Source: Lachnospiraceae bacterium UBA4381 (lineage in GTDB: Bacteria; Bacillota; Clostridia; Lachnospirales; Lachnospiraceae). Taken from it: a DNA stretch of 64,000 nucleotides. Below, one piece after another: positions 45,115 to 53,969 of the stretch. Below the pieces are notes generated by a model that saw only the letters and a program-made list of their open reading frames with translations, was not told the origin of the DNA and made no database searches. A program made the position numbers and the translations under genes. How positions within the stretch are numbered: the first letter of the stretch is position 1; the number at the start of each line of letters is the position of its first letter. Location of the stretch: positions 39,794-103,793 of the forward strand of contig DGRT01000018.1 of the NCBI GenBank assembly GCA_002391105.1, given 5' to 3'.

Positions 45115-46806
45115 ATGATATTACTTGTGCAAAATGATGCTGAATATGAGATAGATCTGAGAACGATGATCACCGCCTTTTTTCAAGGGGAGAAGGTCAG
45201 GAGTGCGAAACCTCAGGAGGTTGCGACCTTCGATAAGTCAATGTTTTCGCATTTTAAGCTTATGGTCACGGCGCTCTATGATGAAGATCAGGATAGTACA
45301 TATGATGTTCCATCATTTGCTGCGGTGGATAGTCTTCGACCTGAGACAACAGGTCATCGGGGAAAAGACGAGTTAGATAGTTTCCGATCTGAAACAACAG
45401 AGCTTCAGAACAAGAACGAGATACCTGTCTCCCGACCTGAGACAACAGGGCTTCAGAACAAGAACGAGATTCCTGTCCCGCGTCTTGTGACAACAAGGCT
45501 TAGAATAGAAGAGAAGGGGCACGTGCTCTACTCCGCATATGTTTACGGCAATTACAGAGACAGAGCCAGATATCGCAACAAGCTGAAGAAAGCTATCTAC
45601 AGACTGTTATCGGAATATACGGGAAGAACGCTTCCGTGGGGAAGCCTTACCGGGATGCGTCCGACCAAGATTGCATCTACAGCCCTTTCCAAAGACCGTG
45701 ACAGAAGAGAGATAATAGAATATTTCAAATACACCTATGATGCATCTGAAGAAAAGGCGGCACTGGCAACAGATGTGGCAATAAGAGAGAAGAGGATAAT
45801 GGAGTCGGTGGATCCTCTCACGGATTACTGTCTGTATATTGGAATCCCATTTTGCCCTACCAGGTGTCTGTACTGTTCATTTGCAGCCTATCCGATCATG
45901 GAGTATGCTGCGAAAGTTGATGAATACATAGATACACTCAAACAGGAGCTTCAATATATTGCATTCCTGAATAGGAACAGAAATCTTGTGGCAATATATA
46001 TTGGAGGAGGTACTCCGACCTCGCTTACAGCAGAGCAGCTTACTGAACTTACAGACCATATCAGAGACTGCTTTGACATGAGTTCACTAAGGGAATATAC
46101 TGTGGAGGCTGGAAGACCGGACAGTATTACGAAGGATAAGCTGGAGGCGCTGAAGAAAGCCGGCGTAACAAGAATCAGCATCAATCCACAGACTATGAAT
46201 GCGGAAACCCTCAGAACCATAGGGCGCGCTCATTCACCTGCTGACATCAAGTGGGCGATGAATGAAGCAAGACGCGTGGGCTTTAAGAATATAAATATGG
46301 ATATTATTGCCGGACTTCCCGGAGAGAATCTTGACTCGATGCGATATACTCTTGATGAGCTTAGCGCCATGTCTCCGGAATCAATCACTGTTCATAGTCT
46401 TGCAATAAAGAGAACTGCGCATCTGAATGAAAGATACGGCGAATATAAGGATATGATCAATAAGGATGTAGATGCTATGCTGTCCTTGGTGGCAGAGAGA
46501 GCTGAGAAGGCACACCTGTATCCTTACTATCTGTATCGCCAGAAGAATATAGCCGGAAATCTGGAAAATGTTGGCTATTCCAGAGAAGGGCTGGAGTGTC
46601 TCTATAACATTTTCATAATGGAAGAAAGACTGGATACCTTTGCAGCAGGAGCGGGAGGCATAACCAGACTTCTGAATATAGATAATGGTATTACAACCCG
46701 CGTGGACCGTGTTGAAAATGTAAAGAATATAGAAGACTATATTTCCAGAATAGACGAGATGCTGGAGAGAAAAGCTCAGGGCGTTGATGCGGTTATCAAA
46801 TGCTGA
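45115..46806 (+). CDS. hemZ: Oxygen-independent coproporphyrinogen III oxidase-like radical SAM protein
   Basis: 563 residues of the HemZ/HemN radical-SAM group. The 4Fe-4S motif CPTRCLYCSF (CxxxCxxC) is near residue 247, followed by YIGGGTPTSLTAEQL, VEAGRPDSIT, RISINPQTMN and MDIIAGLPGE, all group hallmarks. The N-terminal ~180 residues are the extra HemZ domain. It is about 60 residues longer than expected because of four in-frame 16-residue units at residues 72-135. The product may oxidise coproporphyrinogen III or act on another tetrapyrrole or heme-linked step. It stands alone behind two palindromes; the start at 45115 has AAGGA 9-10 nt upstream. Confidence 0.9.
   Translation: MILLVQNDAEYEIDLRTMITAFFQGEKVRSAKPQEVATFDKSMFSHFKLMVTALYDEDQDSTYDVPSFAAVDSLRPETTGHRGKDELDSFRSETTELQNKNEIPVSRPETTGLQNKNEIPVPRLVTTRLRIEEKGHVLYSAYVYGNYRDRARYRNKLKKAIYRLLSEYTGRTLPWGSLTGMRPTKIASTALSKDRDRREIIEYFKYTYDASEEKAALATDVAIREKRIMESVDPLTDYCLYIGIPFCPTRCLYCSFAAYPIMEYAAKVDEYIDTLKQELQYIAFLNRNRNLVAIYIGGGTPTSLTAEQLTELTDHIRDCFDMSSLREYTVEAGRPDSITKDKLEALKKAGVTRISINPQTMNAETLRTIGRAHSPADIKWAMNEARRVGFKNINMDIIAGLPGENLDSMRYTLDELSAMSPESITVHSLAIKRTAHLNERYGEYKDMINKDVDAMLSLVAERAEKAHLYPYYLYRQKNIAGNLENVGYSREGLECLYNIFIMEERLDTFAAGAGGITRLLNIDNGITTRVDRVENVKNIEDYISRIDEMLERKAQGVDAVIKC
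45328..45519 (+). repeat. Four in-frame 48-bp tandem units within hemZ
   Basis: Units at 45328, 45376, 45424 and 45472, each 16 codons: DSLRPETTGHRGKDEL, DSFRSETTELQNKNEI, PVSRPETTGLQNKNEI, PVPRLVTTRLRIEEKG. Units 2 and 3 are the most alike (GAACAAGAACGAGAT shared). The length is a multiple of three, so the reading frame is kept. Confidence 0.9.
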
Positions 46807-46836
46807 ACCAAAGCAGGGCATTTCAAGAGGGGGATT

Positions 46837-47205
46837 ATGGAGGTTTTAATAATTATAGTTCCGGTAATCGGTATAGCTGTATTTATGGCATGGAATCTGT
46901 TCGGTAAATATATACCTTATAATGTCATTGAGATAATCAAGTATATCACTTTAGTAATCAGTGCAGTAATGCTGATGTTCTTCCATAGTCTGTGGAATCG
47001 GACGATTATGCTGATAGTTGTGCTTACGATAATGTTTATACTTGTGTTTAATAGTGAAGAATTTCCTTTTCATAAACAAATGACGGTATGGATGCTTGAG
47101 GACAGAAGAGGATATATAGATTATGTTCAGGATGTGATAATTAATATAGGAATACTGATACTTACGGTTAATATAGAACTTGCTTTGATGAAGTACTGTG
47201 TATAG
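46837..47205 (+). CDS. Small integral membrane protein, unknown
   Basis: 122 residues with about four hydrophobic helices (near residues 2-20, 35-50, 55-75 and 100-116) and a short charged loop with HKQMTVWMLEDRRGY. AGAGGGGG precedes the ATG. It matches no family that I can name. It lies 30 bp after hemZ and may be in its operon; 114 bp separate it from hisS. Confidence 0.7.
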   Translation: MEVLIIIVPVIGIAVFMAWNLFGKYIPYNVIEIIKYITLVISAVMLMFFHSLWNRTIMLIVVLTIMFILVFNSEEFPFHKQMTVWMLEDRRGYIDYVQDVIINIGILILTVNIELALMKYCV

Positions 47206-47319
47206 CCGGCGTTAATATTAATAGAATAAAGGGGCGTATCAGGAAGATACAGTCCCCGGAGTTACCTGCTGCACTATATGGGTAGGTACCAGATCGATAA
47301 TCAGAGAGGAGAAATTATA

Positions 47320-48672
47320 GTGGCAATGAAGAAAAAACCTGTAACGGGTATGAAGGATATTCTTCCAAGAGAGATGGAGATAAGGGACTATGCGATAGGA
47401 CTTATCAAGGAAACCTACAGAACATTTGGATTTACCTCCATTGAAACCCCGGCAGTGGAGCATATTGAAAACCTGAGTAGTAATCAGGGTGGAGAAAATG
47501 AGAAGCTTATCTTCAAGGTAATGAAGAGAGGCGATAAGCTTGCGGCTGCAGCAAGGAGCATGGCTCAGGATTATAGTGAGCATAAGGAAAAGGGTGACTT
47601 CGATGCTGCACAGGAGGATGGCGCTGACGGCAGTGGCAGAGCCGGCGATGTAAATACTGCCGGATTGTCTGATTCAGGTCTTCGCTATGATCTGACACTT
47701 CCGCTTTCGAGATACTATTCCAATAACGCAAGTGTCCTCCCATCACCCTTTAAGGCACTTCAGATGGGAAATGTGTGGAGGGCTGACCGCCCGCAGAGAG
47801 GACGTTATCGTCAGTTCATGCAGTGCGATATAGATATTCTGGGAGAGCCGGGAATAATTGCTGAGATAGAGCTTATTACAGCAACAACCACACTTCTTGG
47901 AAAGCTTGACTTCAGTAAGTTCACTATCAGGATAAATGACAGAAGAATACTCAAGGCTATGGCAGCCTACAGCGGCTTTGGCGAAGCAGACTATGACAGT
48001 ATATTCATTATATTAGATAAAATGGATAAGATTGGTCTGGACGGTGTTAAGGCAGAGCTTTTGGAAAGTGGCTATGCTGAGGACAGCGTTGAGAAGTATA
48101 TCAGACTGTTTGCTGCTCTTTCCCCTACTGTAGATGGACTTCGTTTTATTAGTAATGAACTGGGCGAATATCTGGATGAAAATATCGCCAGAGATTTGGA
48201 AACTATCATTACAAGCGTAGAGGGAGTGAAGTCGGCAGACTTCCGAATGGAGTTTGATCCTACTCTTGTTCGTGGAATGTCATACTATACAGGCCCTATA
48301 TTTGAGATATCAATGGATGAATACGGTGGCTCAGTAGGTGGCGGCGGACGTTATGATGAAATGATCGGAAAGTTCACCGGTCAGGCTACACCTGCGGTTG
48401 GTTTTTCTATCGGCTTTGAAAGGATTATCATGCTTCTTCTGGAAAATGATTTTCAGGTTCCGGGAGCAGAGGTTAAGAAGGCTTATCTTATCGAGAAGGG
48501 AATGCCTGCTGATAAGCTCTGCAGGATAATGGAGCTTGCAAAGCAGGAAAGAGAAAAGGGAATCATCATCAATACATCCATAATGAAGAAAAATAAGAAG
48601 TTCCAGAAGGAAAAAATGGAGGAAGAGGGCTACACAGAATTTGTGGAGTTCTATACAGATAGAGAGTTTTAA
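47320..48672 (+). CDS. hisS: Histidyl-tRNA synthetase
   Basis: 450 residues, class II synthetase. A GTG start at 47320 is preferred: GAGAGGAG lies 8 nt upstream and gives MAMKKKPVTGMKDILP, the family N-terminus; the ATG at 47278 has no site. Motif 1 region (FGFTSIETPAVEHIE), motif 2 (WRADRPQRGRYRQFMQCDID), the His-specific block GMSYYTGPIFEI and GGGGRYD with motif 3 are present. A low-complexity insert of about 45 residues (AAARSMAQDYSEHKEKGD to DVNTAG) separates KRGDKL from GLRYDLTLPLSRYY, where most HisS have a few residues. The anticodon domain is short. It is upstream of aspS, a common pairing in Firmicutes. Confidence 0.95.
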   Translation: MAMKKKPVTGMKDILPREMEIRDYAIGLIKETYRTFGFTSIETPAVEHIENLSSNQGGENEKLIFKVMKRGDKLAAAARSMAQDYSEHKEKGDFDAAQEDGADGSGRAGDVNTAGLSDSGLRYDLTLPLSRYYSNNASVLPSPFKALQMGNVWRADRPQRGRYRQFMQCDIDILGEPGIIAEIELITATTTLLGKLDFSKFTIRINDRRILKAMAAYSGFGEADYDSIFIILDKMDKIGLDGVKAELLESGYAEDSVEKYIRLFAALSPTVDGLRFISNELGEYLDENIARDLETIITSVEGVKSADFRMEFDPTLVRGMSYYTGPIFEISMDEYGGSVGGGGRYDEMIGKFTGQATPAVGFSIGFERIIMLLLENDFQVPGAEVKKAYLIEKGMPADKLCRIMELAKQEREKGIIINTSIMKKNKKFQKEKMEEEGYTEFVEFYTDREF

Positions 48673-48859
48673 TGAGATATAAATCATTTTCAAATAATGA
48701 GAGTTCTGTAAGAAACTGAGTGCTTCGTGAACCGGCAGGTATCAAAGGATACATTAGCATGTGTTAATTAAAACTGTGCAATGATTATGCTGTACGGCGA
48801 AGTGCGGGAGGAAAGTGATATCTGTATGTCACAAATATATTAAATGAGGAGATTATGAT

Positions 48860-50653
48860 ATGGCAGAGAGTATGCAGGGTTTAAAGAGAACCCACAGATG
48901 TGCAGAGGTAGTAAATGCAGAGATAGGTAGTACAGTAACAGTTATGGGCTGGGTTCAGAGAAGCCGTAACAAGGGCGGTATCGTATTTACAGATCTTAGA
49001 GATAGAAGCGGAATAGTACAGATAGTATTTGAAGAAAGCACAGTTGGGGCAGAGGGCTTTGAAAAGGCCGGAAGACTTCATGCTGAGTATGTTATCGCAG
49101 TTACAGGAAAGCTTCAGGAAAGAGCCGGTGGTGTGAATGAGAATCTTACTACCGGAAAGCTGGAGATTATAGCTGACTCCATTCGGATACTGTCAGAGGC
49201 AGAGACACCTCCATTTCCTGTAGAGGAGAATCTTCAGACCAAAGAAGATATCAGACTTAAGTACCGTTTCTTAGATCTGAGAAGACCTGATATCCAGAAA
49301 AATATTATACTTAGAAGTAAGGTGACTACTACGATAAGAGCATTTCTTGCAGAGGAAGGCTTTTTGGAAATCGAAACACCTATACTTTGTAAGTCAACTC
49401 CTGAGGGAGCCCGTGATTATCTTGTACCAAGCCGCATACATCCGGGTAACTTCTATGCACTTCCACAGTCACCACAGCTTTTCAAGCAGCTTCTGATGTG
49501 CTCCGGCTATGACAGATATTTTCAGATAGCAAAGTGCTTCCGTGATGAGGATCTGCGTGCAGACAGACAGCCTGAATTTACACAGGTTGATATGGAGCTT
49601 AGTTTCGTAGATGAAAATGATGTAATGGATGTAAATGAGCGTCTCATTCAGAGGATGTTCAAGGATGCCATAAATGTAGATGTTCAGCTTCCTATCCAGC
49701 GAATGACCTGGCAGGATGCTATGGAAAACTACGGTTCGGATAAGCCGGATCTAAGATTCGATATGAAGCTTATCAATATAGAAGAGGCTGTAGCAAATAC
49801 AGAATTTGTAGTATTTAAGTCGGCGCTTGAGGCAGGTGGTGCGGTGCGTGCCATCAACGCTAAGGGTATGGGAGGCATGGCTCGTAAGAAGCTGGATGCA
49901 CTTACTGAGTTTGTTAAGGGCTATGGCATGAAGGGTCTGGCTTATATAAATATCAGCCCTGAGGGAGAAGAAAAATGCTCCTTTGCAAAGTTCATGACAG
50001 AAGATGAGCTTACAGCAATCAAGGAAAAGACCGGAGCTGAAGCCGGAGATCTTATTCTGATTCTTGCAGATGTGAAGAAGAAGCTTGTTCTGGAAACTCT
50101 TGGTGCTCTTAGATGCCACCTGGCAGACCAGATGGGACTTGTAAGTAAGGATGATTATAGATTTGTATGGATTACAGAGTTCCCTCTTCTGGAGTGGAGT
50201 GAAGATGAGAATAGATTTGTTGCTATGCACCATCCATTTACCATGCCTATGGAAGAGGATCTTGATAAGATTGAATCTGATCCGGGAGCAGTACGTGCAA
50301 AGGCTTATGATATAGTTCTTAACGGAGTTGAGCTCGGTGGTGGTTCTGTACGTATTCATCAGGATGATATACAGGAGCTTATGTTCAAGACTATCGGACT
50401 GGATCCTGAGGATGCAAATGATAAGTTTGGTTTCCTGCTGACTGCATTTAAATATGGTGTACCACCTCACGCAGGACTTGCTTACGGACTTGACAGACTT
50501 CTGATGCTTATGTGCAAGGCTGATTCCATAAGAGACGTTATGGCATTTCCTAAGGTTAAGGATGCTTCGGATCTTATGTGTGAGGCACCAAATGTTGTAG
50601 ATCCTGTTCAGCTTGAAGAGCTTGGAATAAAACTGGCTGATGAAAATGAGTAA
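48860..50653 (+). CDS. aspS: Aspartyl-tRNA synthetase, bacterial type
   Basis: 597 residues, the full bacterial length. An N-terminal OB-fold anticodon domain (VTVMGWVQRSRNKGGIVF) is followed by the class II catalytic core: motif 1 FLEIETPIL, motif 2 FRDEDLRADRQPEFTQVD, motif 3 GLAYGLDRLLML, with the bacterial GAD insert between. It charges tRNA-Asp; whether tRNA-Asn is also charged cannot be told. TGAGGAGA precedes the ATG. The 187-bp gap after hisS has no T-box (no TGGTACCGCG-like element). A 312-codon open frame on the opposite strand is a shadow. Confidence 0.97.
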   Translation: MAESMQGLKRTHRCAEVVNAEIGSTVTVMGWVQRSRNKGGIVFTDLRDRSGIVQIVFEESTVGAEGFEKAGRLHAEYVIAVTGKLQERAGGVNENLTTGKLEIIADSIRILSEAETPPFPVEENLQTKEDIRLKYRFLDLRRPDIQKNIILRSKVTTTIRAFLAEEGFLEIETPILCKSTPEGARDYLVPSRIHPGNFYALPQSPQLFKQLLMCSGYDRYFQIAKCFRDEDLRADRQPEFTQVDMELSFVDENDVMDVNERLIQRMFKDAINVDVQLPIQRMTWQDAMENYGSDKPDLRFDMKLINIEEAVANTEFVVFKSALEAGGAVRAINAKGMGGMARKKLDALTEFVKGYGMKGLAYINISPEGEEKCSFAKFMTEDELTAIKEKTGAEAGDLILILADVKKKLVLETLGALRCHLADQMGLVSKDDYRFVWITEFPLLEWSEDENRFVAMHHPFTMPMEEDLDKIESDPGAVRAKAYDIVLNGVELGGGSVRIHQDDIQELMFKTIGLDPEDANDKFGFLLTAFKYGVPPHAGLAYGLDRLLMLMCKADSIRDVMAFPKVKDASDLMCEAPNVVDPVQLEELGIKLADENE

Positions 50654-50893
50654 TATAGATATTTCTGGTGCACGAATAAATGCCGACATAGTAGCTATAG
50701 TGTTATATTCAGAAGTATAAGAGTTTAGATTGTTTTATTTGTAATTAAGGTTTTGTTAAGATTAATAGATTTTTCTGGAAAGGAAGCAGCGTTATATTAT
50801 ACACATAGCAAGCAAACAGTGCTGAACATGATACGGTTAAGGCTTCAGCATTAGTAAGATAAAAGTATTATTAAGGATAAGGAGGAAGCTGCT

Positions 50894-51763
50894 ATGTGGA
50901 CAAGAAAAGAGTTAAAGGAACGTGGTAAGACATCGTTCAGGAGAAATTACTGGAAGTCAGTGCTGATCGCATTCATTCTTACGATCATTATCGGAGGAGC
51001 CGGGGGATTCTCGTCAGGAGCTCCGGGTGGTATGATTCGACCAAACGAGTCGGAGGTTACAACTACCGAGCATTCATTGGAAGATGAAGGTGAAACAAAT
51101 GCAGACGTGACAGGGGATGAAAATGACGTGGCTGTAACGGATGCTGAATCTGATGGAGAGACTGAGTTTGCATTTAATATTGATGCTAAAGACGGTAAAG
51201 TCGAATTCGACGGTAAAGCTTTTCCGGCAGAAGAGGTGGCTACTTTTGCGGTCATGATGTTTGTGGTATTTATGATAGTATTTACAGCTATAATGATGGT
51301 AATCATCGTTCTGGATGTATTTATCTTTAATCCACTGGAGCTTGGCTGCAGAAGGTTCTTCTTCAAGAATCTTGATGAACCTGCAAATATGTCACATATT
51401 ACTTATGGTTTTGATCACAGCTATAAGAATGTTGCAAAGATAATGTTCTTCAGAGATTTATATGTAATTCTTTGGTCAATGCTCTGCGTGATTCCCGGTA
51501 TCATCAAGGGATATGAATATCGCATGATTCCATATCTTCTTGCAGAGAATCCGGAAATGTCTAAGGAAGAGGCATTTGCCATGAGTAAGAAGATGATGGA
51601 TGGACAGAAGTGGAAGACATTCGTACTTGATCTCTCATTTATAGGATGGGAAATACTTTCAATATTCACATGTGGAATACTTTCAATATTCTATGTTGAG
51701 CCATATAAGGCAGCTACATCTGCAGCACTTTATGAGGCACTTAGATATGGCAAGTCAGAATAA
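50894..51763 (+). CDS. DUF975-family membrane protein
   Basis: 289 residues. It starts WTRKELKERGKTSFRRNYWK, the DUF975 opening, then a hydrophobic helix, a ~75-residue acidic outer insert (GETNADVTGDENDVAVTDAE), two or three further helices and the family core IKGYEYRMIPYLLAENP with KKMMDGQKWKTFVLDLSF. Function of the family is unknown. The same core recurs in the DUF975-CmpB fusion at 59757 (YEYKLIPYIMAENPKITR), so the two are paralogues. Followed by a terminator. Confidence 0.88.
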   Translation: MWTRKELKERGKTSFRRNYWKSVLIAFILTIIIGGAGGFSSGAPGGMIRPNESEVTTTEHSLEDEGETNADVTGDENDVAVTDAESDGETEFAFNIDAKDGKVEFDGKAFPAEEVATFAVMMFVVFMIVFTAIMMVIIVLDVFIFNPLELGCRRFFFKNLDEPANMSHITYGFDHSYKNVAKIMFFRDLYVILWSMLCVIPGIIKGYEYRMIPYLLAENPEMSKEEAFAMSKKMMDGQKWKTFVLDLSFIGWEILSIFTCGILSIFYVEPYKAATSAALYEALRYGKSE

Positions 51764-51816
51764 TAAGTGGAGATATGTATGAACAGCGGGGATATAAATT
51801 AAAATAAAGAATGTGC

Positions 51817-51862
51817 AGGGAAGGAGCGTCACGGGCTGTGAGCCGGAGCTCTTTCCTTGTTT
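51817..51862 (+). terminator. Terminator after the DUF975 gene
   Basis: Arms AGGGAAGGAGC and GCTCTTTCCTT with a GC-rich inner stem, then GTTTTG. It separates the DUF975 gene from the two-component system. Confidence 0.65.
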
Positions 51863-51904
51863 TGTTATTGTGAGGCAGATATTAAAATACAGGAGAGTGA
51901 AGGA

Positions 51905-52588
51905 ATGAACAAAAAAGTGCTTATAGCAGACGACGAAGATGAGATCAGGAGTTTGCTGAGACTGTATCTTGAAAATGATGGCTACAGTGTTGTGGAAGCA
52001 AAGGACGGGCTGGAGGCTGTGTCTTTACTGAGAAGTGAGAAACCGGATCTATGTGTTTTGGACATCATGATGCCGAAGATGGATGGATATCAGGTTCTCA
52101 TAAAGCTGAGAGAGGACAGCAATATACCTGTTATCATTCTTTCAGCAAAGGATGCGGACTCAGAAAAGATTCTGGGACTTAATCTGGGAGCTGATGATTA
52201 TATAGCGAAACCATTTAACCCGCTTGAAGCTGTAGCAAGGATCAATTCTAATATAAGAAGATTCTACAGCCTTGGTTCCGGAGAAGCGAAGAAGCAGTCC
52301 ATTAAGGTAAGAGACCTGGAGCTTGATCCCGAATCCTGCACTCTAACGAAAAATGGAGTCTCCATTGAGCTTACTTCTATCGAGTATAAGATCATGGAGC
52401 TTCTTATGTCGAATCCCGGTAAGGTTTATACCAAACAGCAGATATATGAGATAGGCTGGGGAGAGGACTATATAATTGCCGATAACAATATAATGGTATG
52501 TATCAGCAAGCTTCGCGCAAAGCTGTCTGATGATCCTTCGGAGTACATTAAGACACTGCGCGGACTTGGATACCGTCTGGAGAAATAA
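51905..52588 (+). CDS. OmpR/PhoB-family response regulator
   Basis: 227 residues; start at 51905 (AGGAG 8 nt upstream; open from 51857). The receiver domain has the acidic pocket ADDEDE (Asp9-Asp10), phospho-acceptor Asp53 in VLDIMMPKMDG, the Ser in ILSAKD and the Lys in YIAKPF. The C-terminal winged helix shows LTSIEYKIMELLM, VYTKQQIYEIGWG and a final LRGLGYRLEK. The sensor kinase follows 2 bp later. Targets are not visible; the wall-binding protein gene downstream is a candidate by position only. Confidence 0.95.
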   Translation: MNKKVLIADDEDEIRSLLRLYLENDGYSVVEAKDGLEAVSLLRSEKPDLCVLDIMMPKMDGYQVLIKLREDSNIPVIILSAKDADSEKILGLNLGADDYIAKPFNPLEAVARINSNIRRFYSLGSGEAKKQSIKVRDLELDPESCTLTKNGVSIELTSIEYKIMELLMSNPGKVYTKQQIYEIGWGEDYIIADNNIMVCISKLRAKLSDDPSEYIKTLRGLGYRLEK

Positions 52589-52590
52589 GC

Positions 52591-53805
52591 ATGAATAAAT
52601 ATAGGGAATTACAGTCCTATCTTATCCGTAATTTTTTGAAGGTCATTATTCTTGTTGGAGTGGTCGAATATCTTGGGATAAGCATACTGAATGTGACACT
52701 CATTCCTTTTGTTGCAAAGTTTTTCTATGAAAGCTGGGACATAAGCACAGTTGGACTTTCAGGTATAGCTTTTGCAGCACTGGATCTTCTGATAGCCCTT
52801 CTGATTCATGGAGTAGGACTGCTGGCACCTAATGAATTTAAGTATATAGTGGATAATACCACCGCTTTTTTTGATAATGCTGCAGGCAACAGGCTTTCCT
52901 ATGGAAACAGTACCATAAAGGAAATGAATGTTGGTGGAGAAGCAGCTCTTTTTCTGGTGCTTGTTGCCATGCTTATACTTATCATTATACCCTTTGTTCT
53001 GGGAGCGGTTCTGTATTCCGGTCTTGTAACCCGTCAGGTAAGTATTCTCAGTGAAGAAGAAAAAAGAAAGCAGGATGAGTATGAGGCGAAACGTAATCTG
53101 ATGCTGTCGGATATAGCGCATGATCTCAGAACTCCCATGACTACGGTTGCAGGCTATGCTCAGGCGCTAAGTGACAACATGGTAGAAGAGGATAAAAAAC
53201 AGGAATATCTTGAGGCTATACAGAAAAAGAGTGAAAGAATGAATGAACTGATAACTCTGCTCTTTGATTATGTGAGACTTGGAAGTGAGGGCTTCAGGAT
53301 AAATAAGGAAAAGATAGATATCTGCGAACTAGTAAGAGAGGTGGCGGCTTCAGAGTATTCGGATGTCGAGGAAGCCGGAATGGAGATGGAGGCTTTTATT
53401 CCGGAAAAGGTATGTTGGGTAAATGCGGACAGACTCCAGATATCAAGAGTTATTACTAATCTTATAACTAATGCCAGAAGGCACAATCCTGAGGGGACAG
53501 GCATCGGTATATTTGTCAGGATAGATGATGATATCCGTATTATGGTGGCAGATAATGGAGATGAGATACCACCTGATAAGGCAGAGACACTTTTTGAACC
53601 CTTCGTAATGGGGGATGAGTCCAGAAATAGTAAGGGCGGAACCGGACTGGGACTCTCCATAGTAAAAAAGATCGTGGAAATGCATGGTTTTACCATAAGA
53701 CTGGTTCAGGATCCTGAAATAAGAAAATATCATGTGACAGGGGGACAGGCACCTTGTCACACTTTGTCGTATAAAAAGATGTTTATGATTATCATACCGG
53801 AATAA
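52591..53805 (+). CDS. Sensor histidine kinase with a repeat-derived insert near its end
   Basis: 404 residues. Two membrane helix pairs (near residues 12-36, 58-78 and 120-145) frame a ~40-residue outer loop. The phospho-acceptor is His177 in IAHDLRTPMTT. The ATPase boxes are N (NLITNARRHN), G1 (VADNGDEIPP), F (LFEPFVMG) and G2 (GGTGLGLSIVKKIVEMHG). Near residues 380-393 the frame reads HVTGGQAPCHTLSY, encoded by a GTGACAGGGGG palindrome at 53733-53761. Without it the sequence would join EIRKY to KKMFMIIIPE, the last strand of the ATPase fold. The insert keeps frame and the kinase may still fold. It overlaps no gene and follows the response regulator by 2 bp. Confidence 0.93.
   Translation: MNKYRELQSYLIRNFLKVIILVGVVEYLGISILNVTLIPFVAKFFYESWDISTVGLSGIAFAALDLLIALLIHGVGLLAPNEFKYIVDNTTAFFDNAAGNRLSYGNSTIKEMNVGGEAALFLVLVAMLILIIIPFVLGAVLYSGLVTRQVSILSEEEKRKQDEYEAKRNLMLSDIAHDLRTPMTTVAGYAQALSDNMVEEDKKQEYLEAIQKKSERMNELITLLFDYVRLGSEGFRINKEKIDICELVREVAASEYSDVEEAGMEMEAFIPEKVCWVNADRLQISRVITNLITNARRHNPEGTGIGIFVRIDDDIRIMVADNGDEIPPDKAETLFEPFVMGDESRNSKGGTGLGLSIVKKIVEMHGFTIRLVQDPEIRKYHVTGGQAPCHTLSYKKMFMIIIPE
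53733..53761. repeat. REP-like palindrome inside the kinase coding sequence
   Basis: Arms TGTGACA(G)GG / CC(T)TGTCACA with the GGACAGGCA centre, in frame in the last 25 codons of the histidine kinase. The insert with flanks is 42 nt. Confidence 0.9.
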
Positions 53806-53867
53806 ATGTGACAAGGGGACAGTCCCCCTGTCACATTTTTGTGACAAAGTGCCTGTCCCCTTGTCAC
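53806..53867. repeat. Two REP-like palindromes after the kinase gene, probable terminator
   Basis: Copy 1 at 53806-53836 (ATGTGACAAGGGGAC / GTCCCCCTGTCACAT), copy 2 at 53841-53867 in the opposite orientation to most others (GTGACAAAGTGCC ... CCCTTGTCAC). Both are followed by T runs, and the first begins right after the kinase stop. Confidence 0.88.
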
Positions 53868-53969
53868 ATTTTTCAGTTTGATTTAAGATTCATGGTATAT
53901 ACTCTCCTCATAGAAAGCAGGAAAGCTATAAGAAATTATAGCCAAAATGATAAGAGGAGGGACAGGTCT

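Noticed and set aside
48673..48859. T-box riboswitch before aspS
   Set aside because: The conserved TGGTACCGCG-type element and AGGGTGG-like stem are missing.
49751..50689. A 312-codon open frame antisense to aspS
   Set aside because: aspS is a complete essential gene in the other strand; the antisense frame shows no family motif and no ribosome site.
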